64,000 nt of DNA from Brevibacterium album DSM 18261 (GTDB taxonomy: Bacteria > Actinomycetota > Actinomycetes > Actinomycetales > Brevibacteriaceae). The stretch lies in the NCBI RefSeq assembly GCF_000426445.1, contig NZ_AUFJ01000009.1, forward strand, positions 806,001-870,000. The letters run 5' to 3'. Every line of letters begins with the position of its first letter. Position 1 is the first letter of the stretch. A model generated the notes under the pieces. The model ran no database searches. It was not told the DNA's origin and saw nothing but the letters and a program-made list of their open reading frames with translations. The position numbers and the translations under genes were made by a program. This document shows, one piece after another, positions 17,750 to 26,108 of the stretch.

Positions 17750-18903
17750 CGGCCGGCCCCTTCTGCCGGGCGCAGCGGGGAGAACTCCCCTGCCGGGCGC
17801 AGCGGGGAGACCTCGCGCGCGTGCACCGAGAGCGGCGGGGAGGAGTGACAGGGCGCAGTGGGCACGCGGAAGCGCTGGTCCTCGAACACCGCCTCCGCGA
17901 ACACGCCGTTGTCCACGATGTCCGCCGCCTCCGGCACGTCCCCGTATCCGCGGAGCTCCGCGGCGACGACACCGGCCGCCGTCAGGCCTCCCACCGCCTC
18001 GGCGACCGTCATGCGGGAGAAGAAGCGGTTGAGGAGGGGGATGAGGACCGGCCGGTTCGCGACACGGGAGGCGTTGTCGCGGAAGCGGGGGTCGTCGGCG
18101 AGCTCCGGCTGTCCGATGTGGGTGCAGAGGATGCGCCAGGCCTGGGGCTGGTACCCGCTGACCACGAACTCCCCGTCCGCCGCCGTGAGCACGTCCGCCG
18201 CCGGTGCCAGGGTGGGCTGGCCGTTGCCCCTGCGCCGCATCTCGCTCCCGGTGATCTGCTGCTCCACCCAGTTGGAGGTCTGCATGCTCACCGCCACCTC
18301 GAGCAGGGGGATGCGCGCCTCCGTGCCGTGGCCGAACCGGTCGCGGCGCAGCAGGGCGGCGAGCACCGTCTGCACGACGATGAAGGCGGTGGTGTGGTCG
18401 ATGACGGGGGCGCCCACGCGCTGAGGCTGGCCGTCGGCCTCGCCGGTCACGGACATCATCCCGCTCTCGGCCTGCGCCGCGATGTCCAGCCCCGGCCTGA
18501 GCGCGGACGGGCCGCGGGGACCGAATCCGCTCACGCTCACGGAGATGAGGTCCGGCCTGAGCTCCTGCATCGCGGCGTACGAGAAGCCGAGCCGGTCCAG
18601 CGTGCCCGGGCGGAGGTTGTGGATGACGGCATCGGCCCCTGCGATCAGACGGCGCAGGCGCTCAGCGCCCTCCTCGGACTTGATGTCGAGCTCGATCGCC
18701 GTCTTGCCGCGGTTGAAGCCGCGGAAGATCGCCTGCCCGTAGGAGGAGTCCAGCTGGCGGGCCGGTTCGCCTCCGGGCGGCTCCACCTTGACCACTTCCG
18801 CGCCCATCTCGAGGAGCTGCTGGCCGGCGCTCGGCACGGCGATCAGCTGCCCCAGCTCGATGATGCGCACTCCGGCGAGCGGGAGTTCTGCGGATGCGGA
18901 CAT
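17737..18903 (-). CDS. CaiB/BaiF family CoA-transferase
   Basis: A 388-residue class III CoA-transferase that moves CoA between carboxylic acids. The N-terminus (GVRIIELGQLIAVPSAGQQL), the VEPPGGEPAR segment and HNLRPGTLDRLGFSY are typical. The expected catalytic aspartate is probably the one in RPGLDIAAQAESG near residue 143. ATG at 18903 has GAGAGGAGC upstream. The last 25 residues contain a duplicated SPLRPA block made by a 27-base tandem repeat and extend into the YidH-like gene. It heads a run with two DUF202 proteins, the alkylsulfatase and a DctP lipoprotein. A pair of LysR genes diverges from its promoter and probably controls it. Confidence 0.87.
   Translation of the reverse strand: MSASAELPLAGVRIIELGQLIAVPSAGQQLLEMGAEVVKVEPPGGEPARQLDSSYGQAIFRGFNRGKTAIELDIKSEEGAERLRRLIAGADAVIHNLRPGTLDRLGFSYAAMQELRPDLISVSVSGFGPRGPSALRPGLDIAAQAESGMMSVTGEADGQPQRVGAPVIDHTTAFIVVQTVLAALLRRDRFGHGTEARIPLLEVAVSMQTSNWVEQQITGSEMRRRGNGQPTLAPAADVLTAADGEFVVSGYQPQAWRILCTHIGQPELADDPRFRDNASRVANRPVLIPLLNRFFSRMTVAEAVGGLTAAGVVAAELRGYGDVPEAADIVDNGVFAEAVFEDQRFRVPTAPCHSSPPLSVHAREVSPLRPAGEFSPLRPAEGAGRWNR
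17763..17810. repeat. Tandem duplication in the CoA-transferase 3' end
   Basis: Two identical 21-base copies (17763-17783 and 17790-17810), period 27 bases, encode a nine-residue duplication near the C-terminus of the CoA-transferase. Recent slippage is the simplest explanation. Confidence 0.75.
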
Positions 18904-19131
18904 GGATGCTCCTCTCACGGACGCGACACCCGATGCCGTGTGCAGCAGGCCGCAGCGGGGGCAGAGCCCCGGGGCCTCGAGCGGGCCGGGCATCCCGGAC
19001 AGCGCCGTCCCCGGATCTCATCCTCAGGCAGACGCAGGCCTGCGTCAAAGGAACTATCTGCATCTCAGTATCAGGAGAACTTATATCCTGGTGCGAGCAG
19101 TGTGAGCAGTGCGAACGGAGAGCGGAGGTTC

Positions 19132-20010
19132 ATGGAGAGACGGCAGGCGGAGCATTTCCTCGCGGTCTGCGAGACGGGGACGTTCTCCGCCGCAGCACAG
19201 CGCCTCGGCGTATCGCAGCCGGCGCTCTCGCAGTCCGTCCGGAGCCTGGAGGAGGAACTGGGAGCCATGCTGTTCGACCGCGGTCCGGCCGGAGCCGTGC
19301 TCACCTCATCCGGCCGTCGGCTCGCACCCGTGGCCGCCGACATACTCAGGGGCTTCGAGGCCGCTGCCCACGCGGTCCGCTCCTCGTCCAGGAGGATGAC
19401 CGGGACTCTGCACCTCATGTGCCCCGCCTCGCTGGTGCTGGAGCCCCTGCTGCCGGTGCTCGCCGAGTTCCGGCGGCGCCACCCCGCCGTGCACCTGGAG
19501 ATCGGGGACCCCCGCACCGAAGCGGAGGTCATCGAGAGCGTCGCCTCCGGGAGAGCGGACTGCGGGTTCGCCTCCGGCTCTCCCCACGCCCCGGGGCTCG
19601 TCGCAGAGGTGTGCGCCGCGCAGGCCGTCGTGGCGGTCCTGCCCCCGGACACGCGCCCTGCGGACAGGAGGATCGCCACGCTGCTGTCCCACGGGCTCGT
19701 GTGCGCGCCGCACGGACGCACCATCCGCCGTCTCCTCGAGGACGTCGTCGGGCATGCGGCGGTGGCACGGGCGATCACGGCGGAGACGGAGCATTCGGCC
19801 ACGCTGGCGCCGCTGGTGAGGCAGGGGGCCGGGGTGGCCTTCCTGCCCGCAGGCGAGGCCGCCCCGCTGAAGGAGGCGGGTCTGCGGATCGTCGAGCCGG
19901 AACCGTCGCTGCAGCGGACCGTCGCCCTGCTCCACCGGCCGGCCAGCACCGCGCCTGAGCTGGCCGCCTTCCGCACCGTCGTGCGGGAGACCGGTGAGGG
20001 GAGGCTCTGA
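19132..20010 (+). CDS. LysR-family transcriptional regulator
   Basis: A 292-residue LysR protein. The head reads RQAEHFLAVCETGTFSAAAQ then LGVSQPALSQSVRSLEEELG, a helix-turn-helix of standard spacing, followed by an effector domain with VRQGAGVAFLP. ATG at 19132 follows GCGGAGG. It diverges from the CoA-transferase operon across a 228-base gap with an AT-richer patch around 19045-19090 suited to divergent promoters. The next LysR gene begins on the last base of its stop, so two different regulators share one transcript. Its head is closely similar to that of the LysR at 24535. Confidence 0.87.
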   Translation: MERRQAEHFLAVCETGTFSAAAQRLGVSQPALSQSVRSLEEELGAMLFDRGPAGAVLTSSGRRLAPVAADILRGFEAAAHAVRSSSRRMTGTLHLMCPASLVLEPLLPVLAEFRRRHPAVHLEIGDPRTEAEVIESVASGRADCGFASGSPHAPGLVAEVCAAQAVVAVLPPDTRPADRRIATLLSHGLVCAPHGRTIRRLLEDVVGHAAVARAITAETEHSATLAPLVRQGAGVAFLPAGEAAPLKEAGLRIVEPEPSLQRTVALLHRPASTAPELAAFRTVVRETGEGRL

Positions 20011-20918
20011 TGGGCAGGATCGAGAGACGTCATCTCGAGGCGTTCGCCGCAACCGCGGAGGCGGGGAGCATCGCGGCGGCAGCGGCCCGTCTGCATGTGT
20101 CCGCCTCAGCGGTCTCGAAGTCGATCACCGGCCTCGAGCAGGCCCTGGGGCGGCGGCTGTTCGAGCGGGTGCCCACCGGGATGGTGCTCGCAGATGCCGC
20201 GGAGAAGCTGCTGGGCCCGGCGAACAGGGCACTCGGCCTCATCGCCGCCCTCGAGGATCCCGCGCGCGAGGGCGGCGGCGCCGCAGCCGATGACGACCTC
20301 CACATCGTCTCCGCTTCCAGTCTCTCGCCCGAGCCCCTCAGCTGGATCCTGGGCGAGTACGTGCGGCGTCACCGCGGAAACCGCATCTTCGCGGATGCGC
20401 TCCGGCAGCCGGAGCTGGACTCCGTGACCGAGCTGGTGGGGGCGGGACACTACGATGCGGGCCTCACGGAGACTCCCCGGGTGGTGCCGCCCGGACTCAC
20501 CGCCGTGCCCCTGGCGGAGACCGAGTTCTGGGCAGTGCTCCCGCCCGGGGCCTCGGCCGCCGTCCCGGGGGAGGTCAGCACCGACGAGCTTCTCGCGGCC
20601 GGGCTGATCGTCGGCCCGTACTGGGAGTCCTCGGGCCTGCACCGGTCGCTGGTGGGGGCGGACCCGCGCCTGCGCGGAGCCGTCACGGTCCGCTCCGCCC
20701 ACCGGGGGCAGTTCCTGCAGTTCGTGCTGGCAGGGCTGGGGGCGACGATGCTGCGGGCGGAGCCGGCCCGCGAGGCTGCCGCCGCGGGGTGCACGGTGGG
20801 CCGGGTCCATGGACTCGGGACGACCGGCCTCTCCGTACTGCACCGCACGGAGAGCCGGTCACCGAGCGTCCGCCGGTTCGTGCAGGTGTGCACGGACTAC
20901 GCCCCGCCGGCGGGGTGA
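20010..20918 (+). CDS. LysR-family transcriptional regulator
   Basis: A 302-residue LysR protein with head IERRHLEAFAATAEAGSIAA then AAARLHVSASAVSKSITGLE, and an effector domain ending after LGATMLRAEPAREAAAAG. It starts one base inside the previous LysR stop (TGATG at 20008-20012), implying translational coupling. Tandem, different LysR genes in a single transcript are uncommon; hetero-oligomerisation or control of two targets (CoA-transferase operon and the DctP gene downstream) are possibilities. The effector is unknown. Confidence 0.85.
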   Translation: MGRIERRHLEAFAATAEAGSIAAAAARLHVSASAVSKSITGLEQALGRRLFERVPTGMVLADAAEKLLGPANRALGLIAALEDPAREGGGAAADDDLHIVSASSLSPEPLSWILGEYVRRHRGNRIFADALRQPELDSVTELVGAGHYDAGLTETPRVVPPGLTAVPLAETEFWAVLPPGASAAVPGEVSTDELLAAGLIVGPYWESSGLHRSLVGADPRLRGAVTVRSAHRGQFLQFVLAGLGATMLRAEPAREAAAAGCTVGRVHGLGTTGLSVLHRTESRSPSVRRFVQVCTDYAPPAG

Positions 20919-21012
20919 GTGCCGCTCTGCGGCGGTCGAGGTGCGCGGACGGCCGGGCACCCCGAACGGATCGAACGCACCGAACCCGTCGCCTTCTGCG
21001 CGAAGGGCCCGC

Positions 21013-21927
21013 TCACCCGCTGCAGATCGATGCGCCTCGGCCCCGTGTGCGGATGAGGTCGGCGACCGGTTCACTCTGGGCGAATCCGGCCGCGATGTAT
21101 GTGGCGAAAGCGCTCGCATTGGAGTTCTCGGCGACGACGGCTGCGGCGGAAGCGCCGTACTGCCGCAGCGCTTGCGCGCCGGCGAGGGTGATGGCCGTAC
21201 CGTAACCGCGGCCGTGATGGTCGCGGTGCACTCCCATCGGCTCGATGAGGCCGGGGCGCCCGCTCCCAGCTGTCCAGACGGTGGTGACGACAACGGGCTC
21301 ATCGTCGCCGTCATAGCCGATGAGGTGGTGGGCGAGGTGGGCGAACGGGCCTGTTGCCATCGTGGTCCACCGCCGGATGAGCCGCCGCCTCTCCTCGTCG
21401 CTCGGCGTCGTTCCCCTGAACGCGGACCAGTGCACCGCCGTCCACTCCCCTGCTGCGTCCAGGCCGATCTCCTCGACTCGGAGCGCCGCGCTGCGTCGAT
21501 TCGCAGGCACGGGGGAGCGCAGGTCGAGCTGCAGCGGGGTCCAGGGCGCGTCGTCGTCCCATCCCTGAGCGCGAAGGCGGGCCTGCAGCGCATACGCGCC
21601 GCGTGCTTCGACCGTCACCGTCCCCGGGGGAAGCACGTGAGTGCTGAGATCGGCCTCGATCCGGTCGGCGAGTTCATCGTCGGCGGCAACGGAAGGCTCC
21701 ACCGCCATGCGGAAGAGGTCCTCGCCGTCGAACATGCCGATCGCCGCGATCGATCCGCGGGCCGTCCAGCACCGCAGGTCCGAGGCCGACCTCTCGGCAC
21801 CGACCATCGAATGCCAGCCGAGGTCCCCGGGGTGGAGGCATCCCCTCCAGTCGGAGGTCTGCCACTCACTCAGCGTCCTGGCGATCTCGCCGAGCTCGGC
21901 AGCAGTCGGTGTCGCGAGGATGGTCAT
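21013..21927 (-). CDS. GNAT-family acetyltransferase
   Basis: A 304-residue protein. The second half is a GNAT domain with acetyl-CoA-binding motif VHRDHHGRGYGTAI at about residue 233, followed by ENSNASAFATYIAAGF. The first half shows a weak, diverged second GNAT-like region with no intact acetyl-CoA motif, as in two-lobed actinobacterial GNATs. ATG at 21927 follows CGGAGGCAGAG. A longer reading to 22143 exists but has poor coding character. The 281-base gap upstream (21928-22208) separates it from a divergent DctP gene and shows no further feature. The substrate is unknown. Confidence 0.8.
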   Translation of the reverse strand: MTILATPTAAELGEIARTLSEWQTSDWRGCLHPGDLGWHSMVGAERSASDLRCWTARGSIAAIGMFDGEDLFRMAVEPSVAADDELADRIEADLSTHVLPPGTVTVEARGAYALQARLRAQGWDDDAPWTPLQLDLRSPVPANRRSAALRVEEIGLDAAGEWTAVHWSAFRGTTPSDEERRRLIRRWTTMATGPFAHLAHHLIGYDGDDEPVVVTTVWTAGSGRPGLIEPMGVHRDHHGRGYGTAITLAGAQALRQYGASAAAVVAENSNASAFATYIAAGFAQSEPVADLIRTRGRGASICSG

Positions 21928-22208
21928 CTCTGCCTCCGTGTCCTTCTGCGGCCGGCCCCCGACGATTGCGCGAAGGCCCTGTGGCTCCTCAGCGTACGAG
22001 CATCGGGCCCGAAGCCCATAGGTGTGCCGCGGGGCGACCACATGCCGCGTTCCACAGACTGCGCCACATCTCGTATAGGCATGCCCATCACCCCCCCGGT
22101 GCGGTTTCCTCTGACGGAGCGCATTGACCGGCTCGGGCGGCACGGCAAAACTCGAAGCAGTGACGCGATCCTGCCGGGATCAGCAGCAGCGTCCCGAAAG
22201 GAAGCTCC

Positions 22209-23498
22209 GTGACCACTTCAGCGAAGAAGTCGTTCCACTCCACCCGTCTCCGTTCAGCCCTCGCCTCCGCGGCAGTCGCCGCCGTGACCCTGAGCGCGTG
22301 CGCCGGGGGCATCGGCGGCGGCTCCCAGCAGTCCGAGGGAGAAGGCGTTCCCTACGGTGCGACCGCAGAGGAGTACCGAGCCGCTCTGGCGGACATGCCG
22401 GAGACCACGCTCACGGTGCAGGCCGGCACCCAATCGCCGGAGAGCATCAGCGCGAACATCCTGGAGAGGCTGAGCGCCGACGTCGAAGAGGCCTCCGGCG
22501 GGAAGATCCGCTTCGAGACCCACCAGGCCCAGACCATCGCACCGTATCCGGAGCTCGATGCGGCTCTCGCCGACGGCCGCGTGGACATCGCCTTCCACCT
22601 CCCCAATTTCACCCCCTCCAGCTTCCCGGTCAACAGCGCCTTCATCGCGCTGTCGGGCCTGGCGCCTTCGTCCCCCCGGGCCAGCGACTTCGCGGCCACC
22701 GCGGCGATCTCGGAGCTCGCCTGGAACTCCGATGCCTATGTCGAGGAGTTCGAGTCGAAGGGTCTGCACCTCCTCGACATCAGTCCCAGCGCCACGTTCT
22801 TCTCCATGTGCACGAGCCCTGTCGAGGAGAACTCCGACTGGTCCGGAAAGCAGGTGCGCGTCGCCTCCGCGGCCAATGAGAAGCAGGTCCAGGCGCTCTC
22901 CGCGGTGCCCGTCTCGCTCACCTACCTGGAGATCTACGAGGCGCTGCAGAGGAACACCATCGACTGCCACCTGTCCTCCGCGCTGGGGGCCGTCGTGGGC
23001 GGAGGCGTCGTGGAGGTCGGACCGCACATCTCCTACACCGAGGAGGTGGGCTTCGCCCGGCCCAACCAGGTGCTCCTGGGCGGGGCCGGCTATGCGGAGC
23101 TGCCGCTGGCCGCCAGGCAGCTGATCTTCGACCAGATGCAGCAGTACTTCCTCGAGTTCCGGCTCTCCGATATGGAGTCCCACGCGGAGCTGGCGCGACT
23201 GGTCCGCGAGAACGACGGCAGCTTCAACCCGCTCGGTGCGGAGGTCGAGGCCGACCTGCGCGAGGCGTCCGAGCAGCTGGTGCAGGAGCAGGTCGAGGCC
23301 GACCTGCTCGACGAGGACATCGCCGCACAGCTCAGCGAGGGCCTGCTGCGGTGGAACGCGGTGATCGAGGACGAGGGCCTCGGCGACGACGGCGGCTACG
23401 AGGACTTCGACACCTGGCACGACGACGACCCCGCCGCCCTGGAGCCCTTCGCGCAGAGGGCCTTCGAGGAGATCGCACTGCCTCACCGCCCGGAGTAG
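22209..23498 (+). CDS. DctP-type (TRAP) solute-binding lipoprotein, second orphan copy
   Basis: A 429-residue lipoprotein starting at GTG 22209 (AAGGAAG upstream). The leader ends in TLSAC with Cys31 as lipidation site. The body matches the DctP-like protein at 13608-14918 in layout: a THQAQTIAPYPELDAALADG segment, then YEALQRNTIDCHLSS, then an acidic C-terminal helix bundle. No DctQ/DctM genes lie nearby. The LysR gene that converges with it (23570-24457) is a plausible regulator. The ligand is unknown. The protein may have been recruited to another transporter or to a sensing role. Confidence 0.8.
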   Translation: MTTSAKKSFHSTRLRSALASAAVAAVTLSACAGGIGGGSQQSEGEGVPYGATAEEYRAALADMPETTLTVQAGTQSPESISANILERLSADVEEASGGKIRFETHQAQTIAPYPELDAALADGRVDIAFHLPNFTPSSFPVNSAFIALSGLAPSSPRASDFAATAAISELAWNSDAYVEEFESKGLHLLDISPSATFFSMCTSPVEENSDWSGKQVRVASAANEKQVQALSAVPVSLTYLEIYEALQRNTIDCHLSSALGAVVGGGVVEVGPHISYTEEVGFARPNQVLLGGAGYAELPLAARQLIFDQMQQYFLEFRLSDMESHAELARLVRENDGSFNPLGAEVEADLREASEQLVQEQVEADLLDEDIAAQLSEGLLRWNAVIEDEGLGDDGGYEDFDTWHDDDPAALEPFAQRAFEEIALPHRPE

Positions 23499-23552
23499 CA
23501 GCCCCGCTGCTGCCGGCGGATTCGCCGTCTCAGGTGCGCGCGGACTGCACCG

Positions 23553-23571
23553 GAGGCGGCGGATCCGCCTC
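23553..23571. terminator. Small hairpin between convergent genes
   Basis: Seven-base GC-rich arms (23553-23559 and 23565-23571) around a 5-base loop, in the 71-base gap between the DctP gene and the convergent LysR gene and just overlapping the LysR stop. Weak support. Confidence 0.35.
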
Positions 23572-24457
23572 ATCCCTCCCCGGCGACGGCGGTCGCGACA
23601 TCGCTGAAAGCCCGTGCCGCCGGCGAGAGCCTGTCGCTGCGGGTGACGAGTCCGTAGCTGCGGGAGCACTCCGGATCCGTCCGGAGCACCACAGCTCCCC
23701 GGCGTCTCGCACGCTCCGCGACCTCCTCAGACAGCAGTCCCGCCCCTGCCCCGCTCGTCACCAGCAGGAACACACCGTGCTCGTGGTCCGCTTCGGCGAC
23801 GATGCGCAACGGCACCGCGCACTCGGCGGAGAGCCTCTCCAGGTGCGCGCGGGAGGGCGATCCGAGCGCCCCCGTCACCAGCGGCAGACCGGCCATCACG
23901 GCGAAGGGGACAGGCTCCGCGATGCCCGCCGCGGCAAGGTCCGAGGGCACCGCGAGCAGCGCCCTCTCCCGCCCCAGCGCACGAGCCTCCACCCGCATGT
24001 CGCCGGCAGGCAGGTAGTCGAGACCGATCTCGCAGCGGCCGTCCTGGAGCAGGCCCACGGTGCTCCCGGGGGAGCTCGCATCGACGAGGCTCACGACCAC
24101 ACCCGGGTAGAGTGCGCGGAACCGCGCGACGATGGGCACGAGGGGGCCTGCCGCCAGGTCCGCCGGAACCGCCACCTCCAGCCGGCCGCTCTCCAGTCGC
24201 ACCACCTCGAGGACCGCCCCGTCCGCCTCCTCCGCGCTGCGCACGGCCTGTCGCGCGGACTCCAGCAGCGCGGCCCCCGCCGCACTGAGCACCATTCCCC
24301 TGCGCTCCCTCACGAACAGCTCCACGCCCAGTTCGTCCTCGAGCGCCCGCAGCGACTGCGAGAGCGAGGGCTGAGCGAGGTAGAGCGCCGCGGCGGCAGC
24401 AGTGACGCTGCCGTGCTCCACGACGGAGAGGAAGTGCCGGAGCTGTCGGGTTTCCAC
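23570..24457 (-). CDS. LysR-family transcriptional regulator
   Basis: A 295-residue LysR protein with head RQLRHFLSVVEHGSVTAAAA then LAQPSLSQSLRALEDELGVE, and an effector domain including TSGAGAGLLSEEVAERAR. It faces another LysR gene head-to-head; the 77-base gap between their starts leaves room for one shared control region. It converges on the DctP gene at 22209-23498. The spacing suggests mutual control of the two LysR genes. Confidence 0.86.
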   Translation of the reverse strand: METRQLRHFLSVVEHGSVTAAAAALYLAQPSLSQSLRALEDELGVELFVRERRGMVLSAAGAALLESARQAVRSAEEADGAVLEVVRLESGRLEVAVPADLAAGPLVPIVARFRALYPGVVVSLVDASSPGSTVGLLQDGRCEIGLDYLPAGDMRVEARALGRERALLAVPSDLAAAGIAEPVPFAVMAGLPLVTGALGSPSRAHLERLSAECAVPLRIVAEADHEHGVFLLVTSGAGAGLLSEEVAERARRRGAVVLRTDPECSRSYGLVTRSDRLSPAARAFSDVATAVAGEG

Positions 24458-24534
24458 CGGCAGAGCCTATCCTGAACTGCGAGCACGCACCCGGCGCACG
24501 ACGGCGCCGAGGACAGCACGGGACGAGGTGAGTC

Positions 24535-25440
24535 GTGGAGTTCCGCCAGGCAGAGCATTTCCTCGCGGTCGCCCAGCACGGCGGGGTGGGACAGGCCGCC
24601 TCCGCGCTCGGCTGCGCACGGCCTTCGCTCTCGCAGTCGATCCGCAGGCTCGAGCGCGAGATCGGAGCGCCTCTCTTCCACCGGCTGGGCCGGGGTCTGG
24701 CGCTCACCGCCGCAGGCACCGCCCTCCTCGATCCCGCACAGGCGCTCCTGCGCGACGGGAAGACCGTGCGGGCGACCGCAGCCGAGCACTCCGGCCGCCC
24801 CACGGGGCACATCGACATCGGGGCGACCGCAGGTGCCTATGAATCGCCCGTCATCCAGCTCGTGCACCGCCTCCGCCGCCGGCTGCCGCAGGTGACCGTG
24901 CGGGTCACCGAGTACGGCTCCGAGGCCGATATCGTCCGCGCCGTCCGCACCGGAGCCGTGGAACTGGGCTTCGGCTATGCGGATCCGGAGGAAGCGGACC
25001 CGCAGGGCAGGCGGAGCGTACAGCGCCACCGGCTGGGTGACGCCGAGCTGTGCGTGACACTGCCGGAATCCGCCGCTGCGGGCCTCTCCGATCCCCTCCC
25101 CCTGGCGGACCTGCCGGATCTGCCCGTCATCGCGGTGTCGGACGGAGCGCACGCGCGGCATCGGGTCGAGAGCGTGATGCGCCGGTACGGCGTCCACACC
25201 CGCCTGGGTGTCGTCACCGCCCACCGGCACGCGGCGATCCCGCTCGTGGCCGCGGGGGCGGGCCTCTACTGGTGCACGGAGGAGCAGGCCCGCAACGGAG
25301 CCGCGCCCGGAGTCGCGTCCTTCCGGATGGCCCCCCCGCTCCGGCTCTCGATCACACTGCTGCACCGCCGGGGCGCCCTGGCTCCGGCCGCGCGGGCGCT
25401 GCAGGCCGCCGCCCTCGCCTGGGCGGAGGAGCAGCGATGA
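24535..25440 (+). CDS. LysR-family transcriptional regulator
   Basis: A 301-residue LysR protein starting at GTG 24535. The head RQAEHFLAVAQHGGVGQAAS with CARPSLSQSIRRLEREIGAP is typical, and the opening residues match the LysR at 19132, marking them as paralogues. The effector domain carries VTEYGSEADIVRAVRTGAVE. Its stop overlaps the start of the TetR gene by four bases (ATGA at 25437-25440), so a LysR and a TetR regulator are translated together. This places it upstream, in organisation, of the monooxygenase operon that converges on the TetR gene. Confidence 0.86.
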   Translation: MEFRQAEHFLAVAQHGGVGQAASALGCARPSLSQSIRRLEREIGAPLFHRLGRGLALTAAGTALLDPAQALLRDGKTVRATAAEHSGRPTGHIDIGATAGAYESPVIQLVHRLRRRLPQVTVRVTEYGSEADIVRAVRTGAVELGFGYADPEEADPQGRRSVQRHRLGDAELCVTLPESAAAGLSDPLPLADLPDLPVIAVSDGAHARHRVESVMRRYGVHTRLGVVTAHRHAAIPLVAAGAGLYWCTEEQARNGAAPGVASFRMAPPLRLSITLLHRRGALAPAARALQAAALAWAEEQR

Positions 25441-26108
25441 CGGAGCAGTCGAACACAGCCGCGCACACCTCCGGCGCACCCCGGACGCGTTCTGCGCGCT
25501 CGCGCCCCACTGTCCGTGCCGTACTCTCGGCCGCGGCCGAGGTCTTCACGGAGAAGGGCTTCGAAACCGCCGGCATCGCCGAGCTCGTCGAGCGCTCAGG
25601 GGTGAGCGTCGGCAGCATCTACCACCACTTCGGCGGGAAGGCCGAGGTCTTCGGAGCCCTCTGCGACGAGTTCCACCAGCGCATGCGCGCGCGGACGGAG
25701 GAAGGCAGCGGCGCGGCCCGGGCCGCCGGTGCGGAGGAACCGCTCGAGATCTACCTCGCGGGTGCGCGCGCCTACCTCGAAGGGTGCTGGCAGGAGCGCG
25801 AACTCACGCGGCTGTTCCACGGGGGCGACGGACCCCCCTGGCTCTGGAGTCTGCACCAGGAGCGCGTCATCAGCTGGACGCAGACCAACATGGAGCTGCT
25901 GGGGACCGGGCCGCAGCCCTATGGGAGATCCCTCGCCCACGCCGTCACCGCGCTCGTGGCGGCCTGCGCGCTGGAGCTCACCGAGATCGCCTCGGCGGAG
26001 GAGGCCGACGGTCTGATCGGCTTCTACCTCGATCTCGTCGGCCGGGCAGCCGCACCGCATCTCCCGGACGCCCCTCACACGGAGGGCACCGCTCACACGG
26101 AGGTGTAG
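25437..26108 (+). CDS. TetR-family transcriptional regulator
   Basis: A 223-residue TetR protein. The N-terminal helix-turn-helix is recognisable: VLSAAAEVFTEKGFETAGIA then VERSGVSVGSIYHHFGGKAE at about residues 40-65, followed by an all-helical ligand domain. It is coupled to the LysR gene upstream by an ATGA overlap and overlaps the convergent SDR gene by 16 bases at the 3' ends. It is the natural candidate to bind the CTAGAA repeats in front of the monooxygenase/SDR operon, but nothing in the sequence proves it. Confidence 0.86.
   Translation: MTEQSNTAAHTSGAPRTRSARSRPTVRAVLSAAAEVFTEKGFETAGIAELVERSGVSVGSIYHHFGGKAEVFGALCDEFHQRMRARTEEGSGAARAAGAEEPLEIYLAGARAYLEGCWQERELTRLFHGGDGPPWLWSLHQERVISWTQTNMELLGTGPQPYGRSLAHAVTALVAACALELTEIASAEEADGLIGFYLDLVGRAAAPHLPDAPHTEGTAHTEV

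Noticed and set aside
17821-19131. 437 extra N-terminal codons in frame with the LysR gene at 19132
   Set aside because: They are the antisense of the CoA-transferase gene; the LysR head begins exactly at 19132 behind GCGGAGG.
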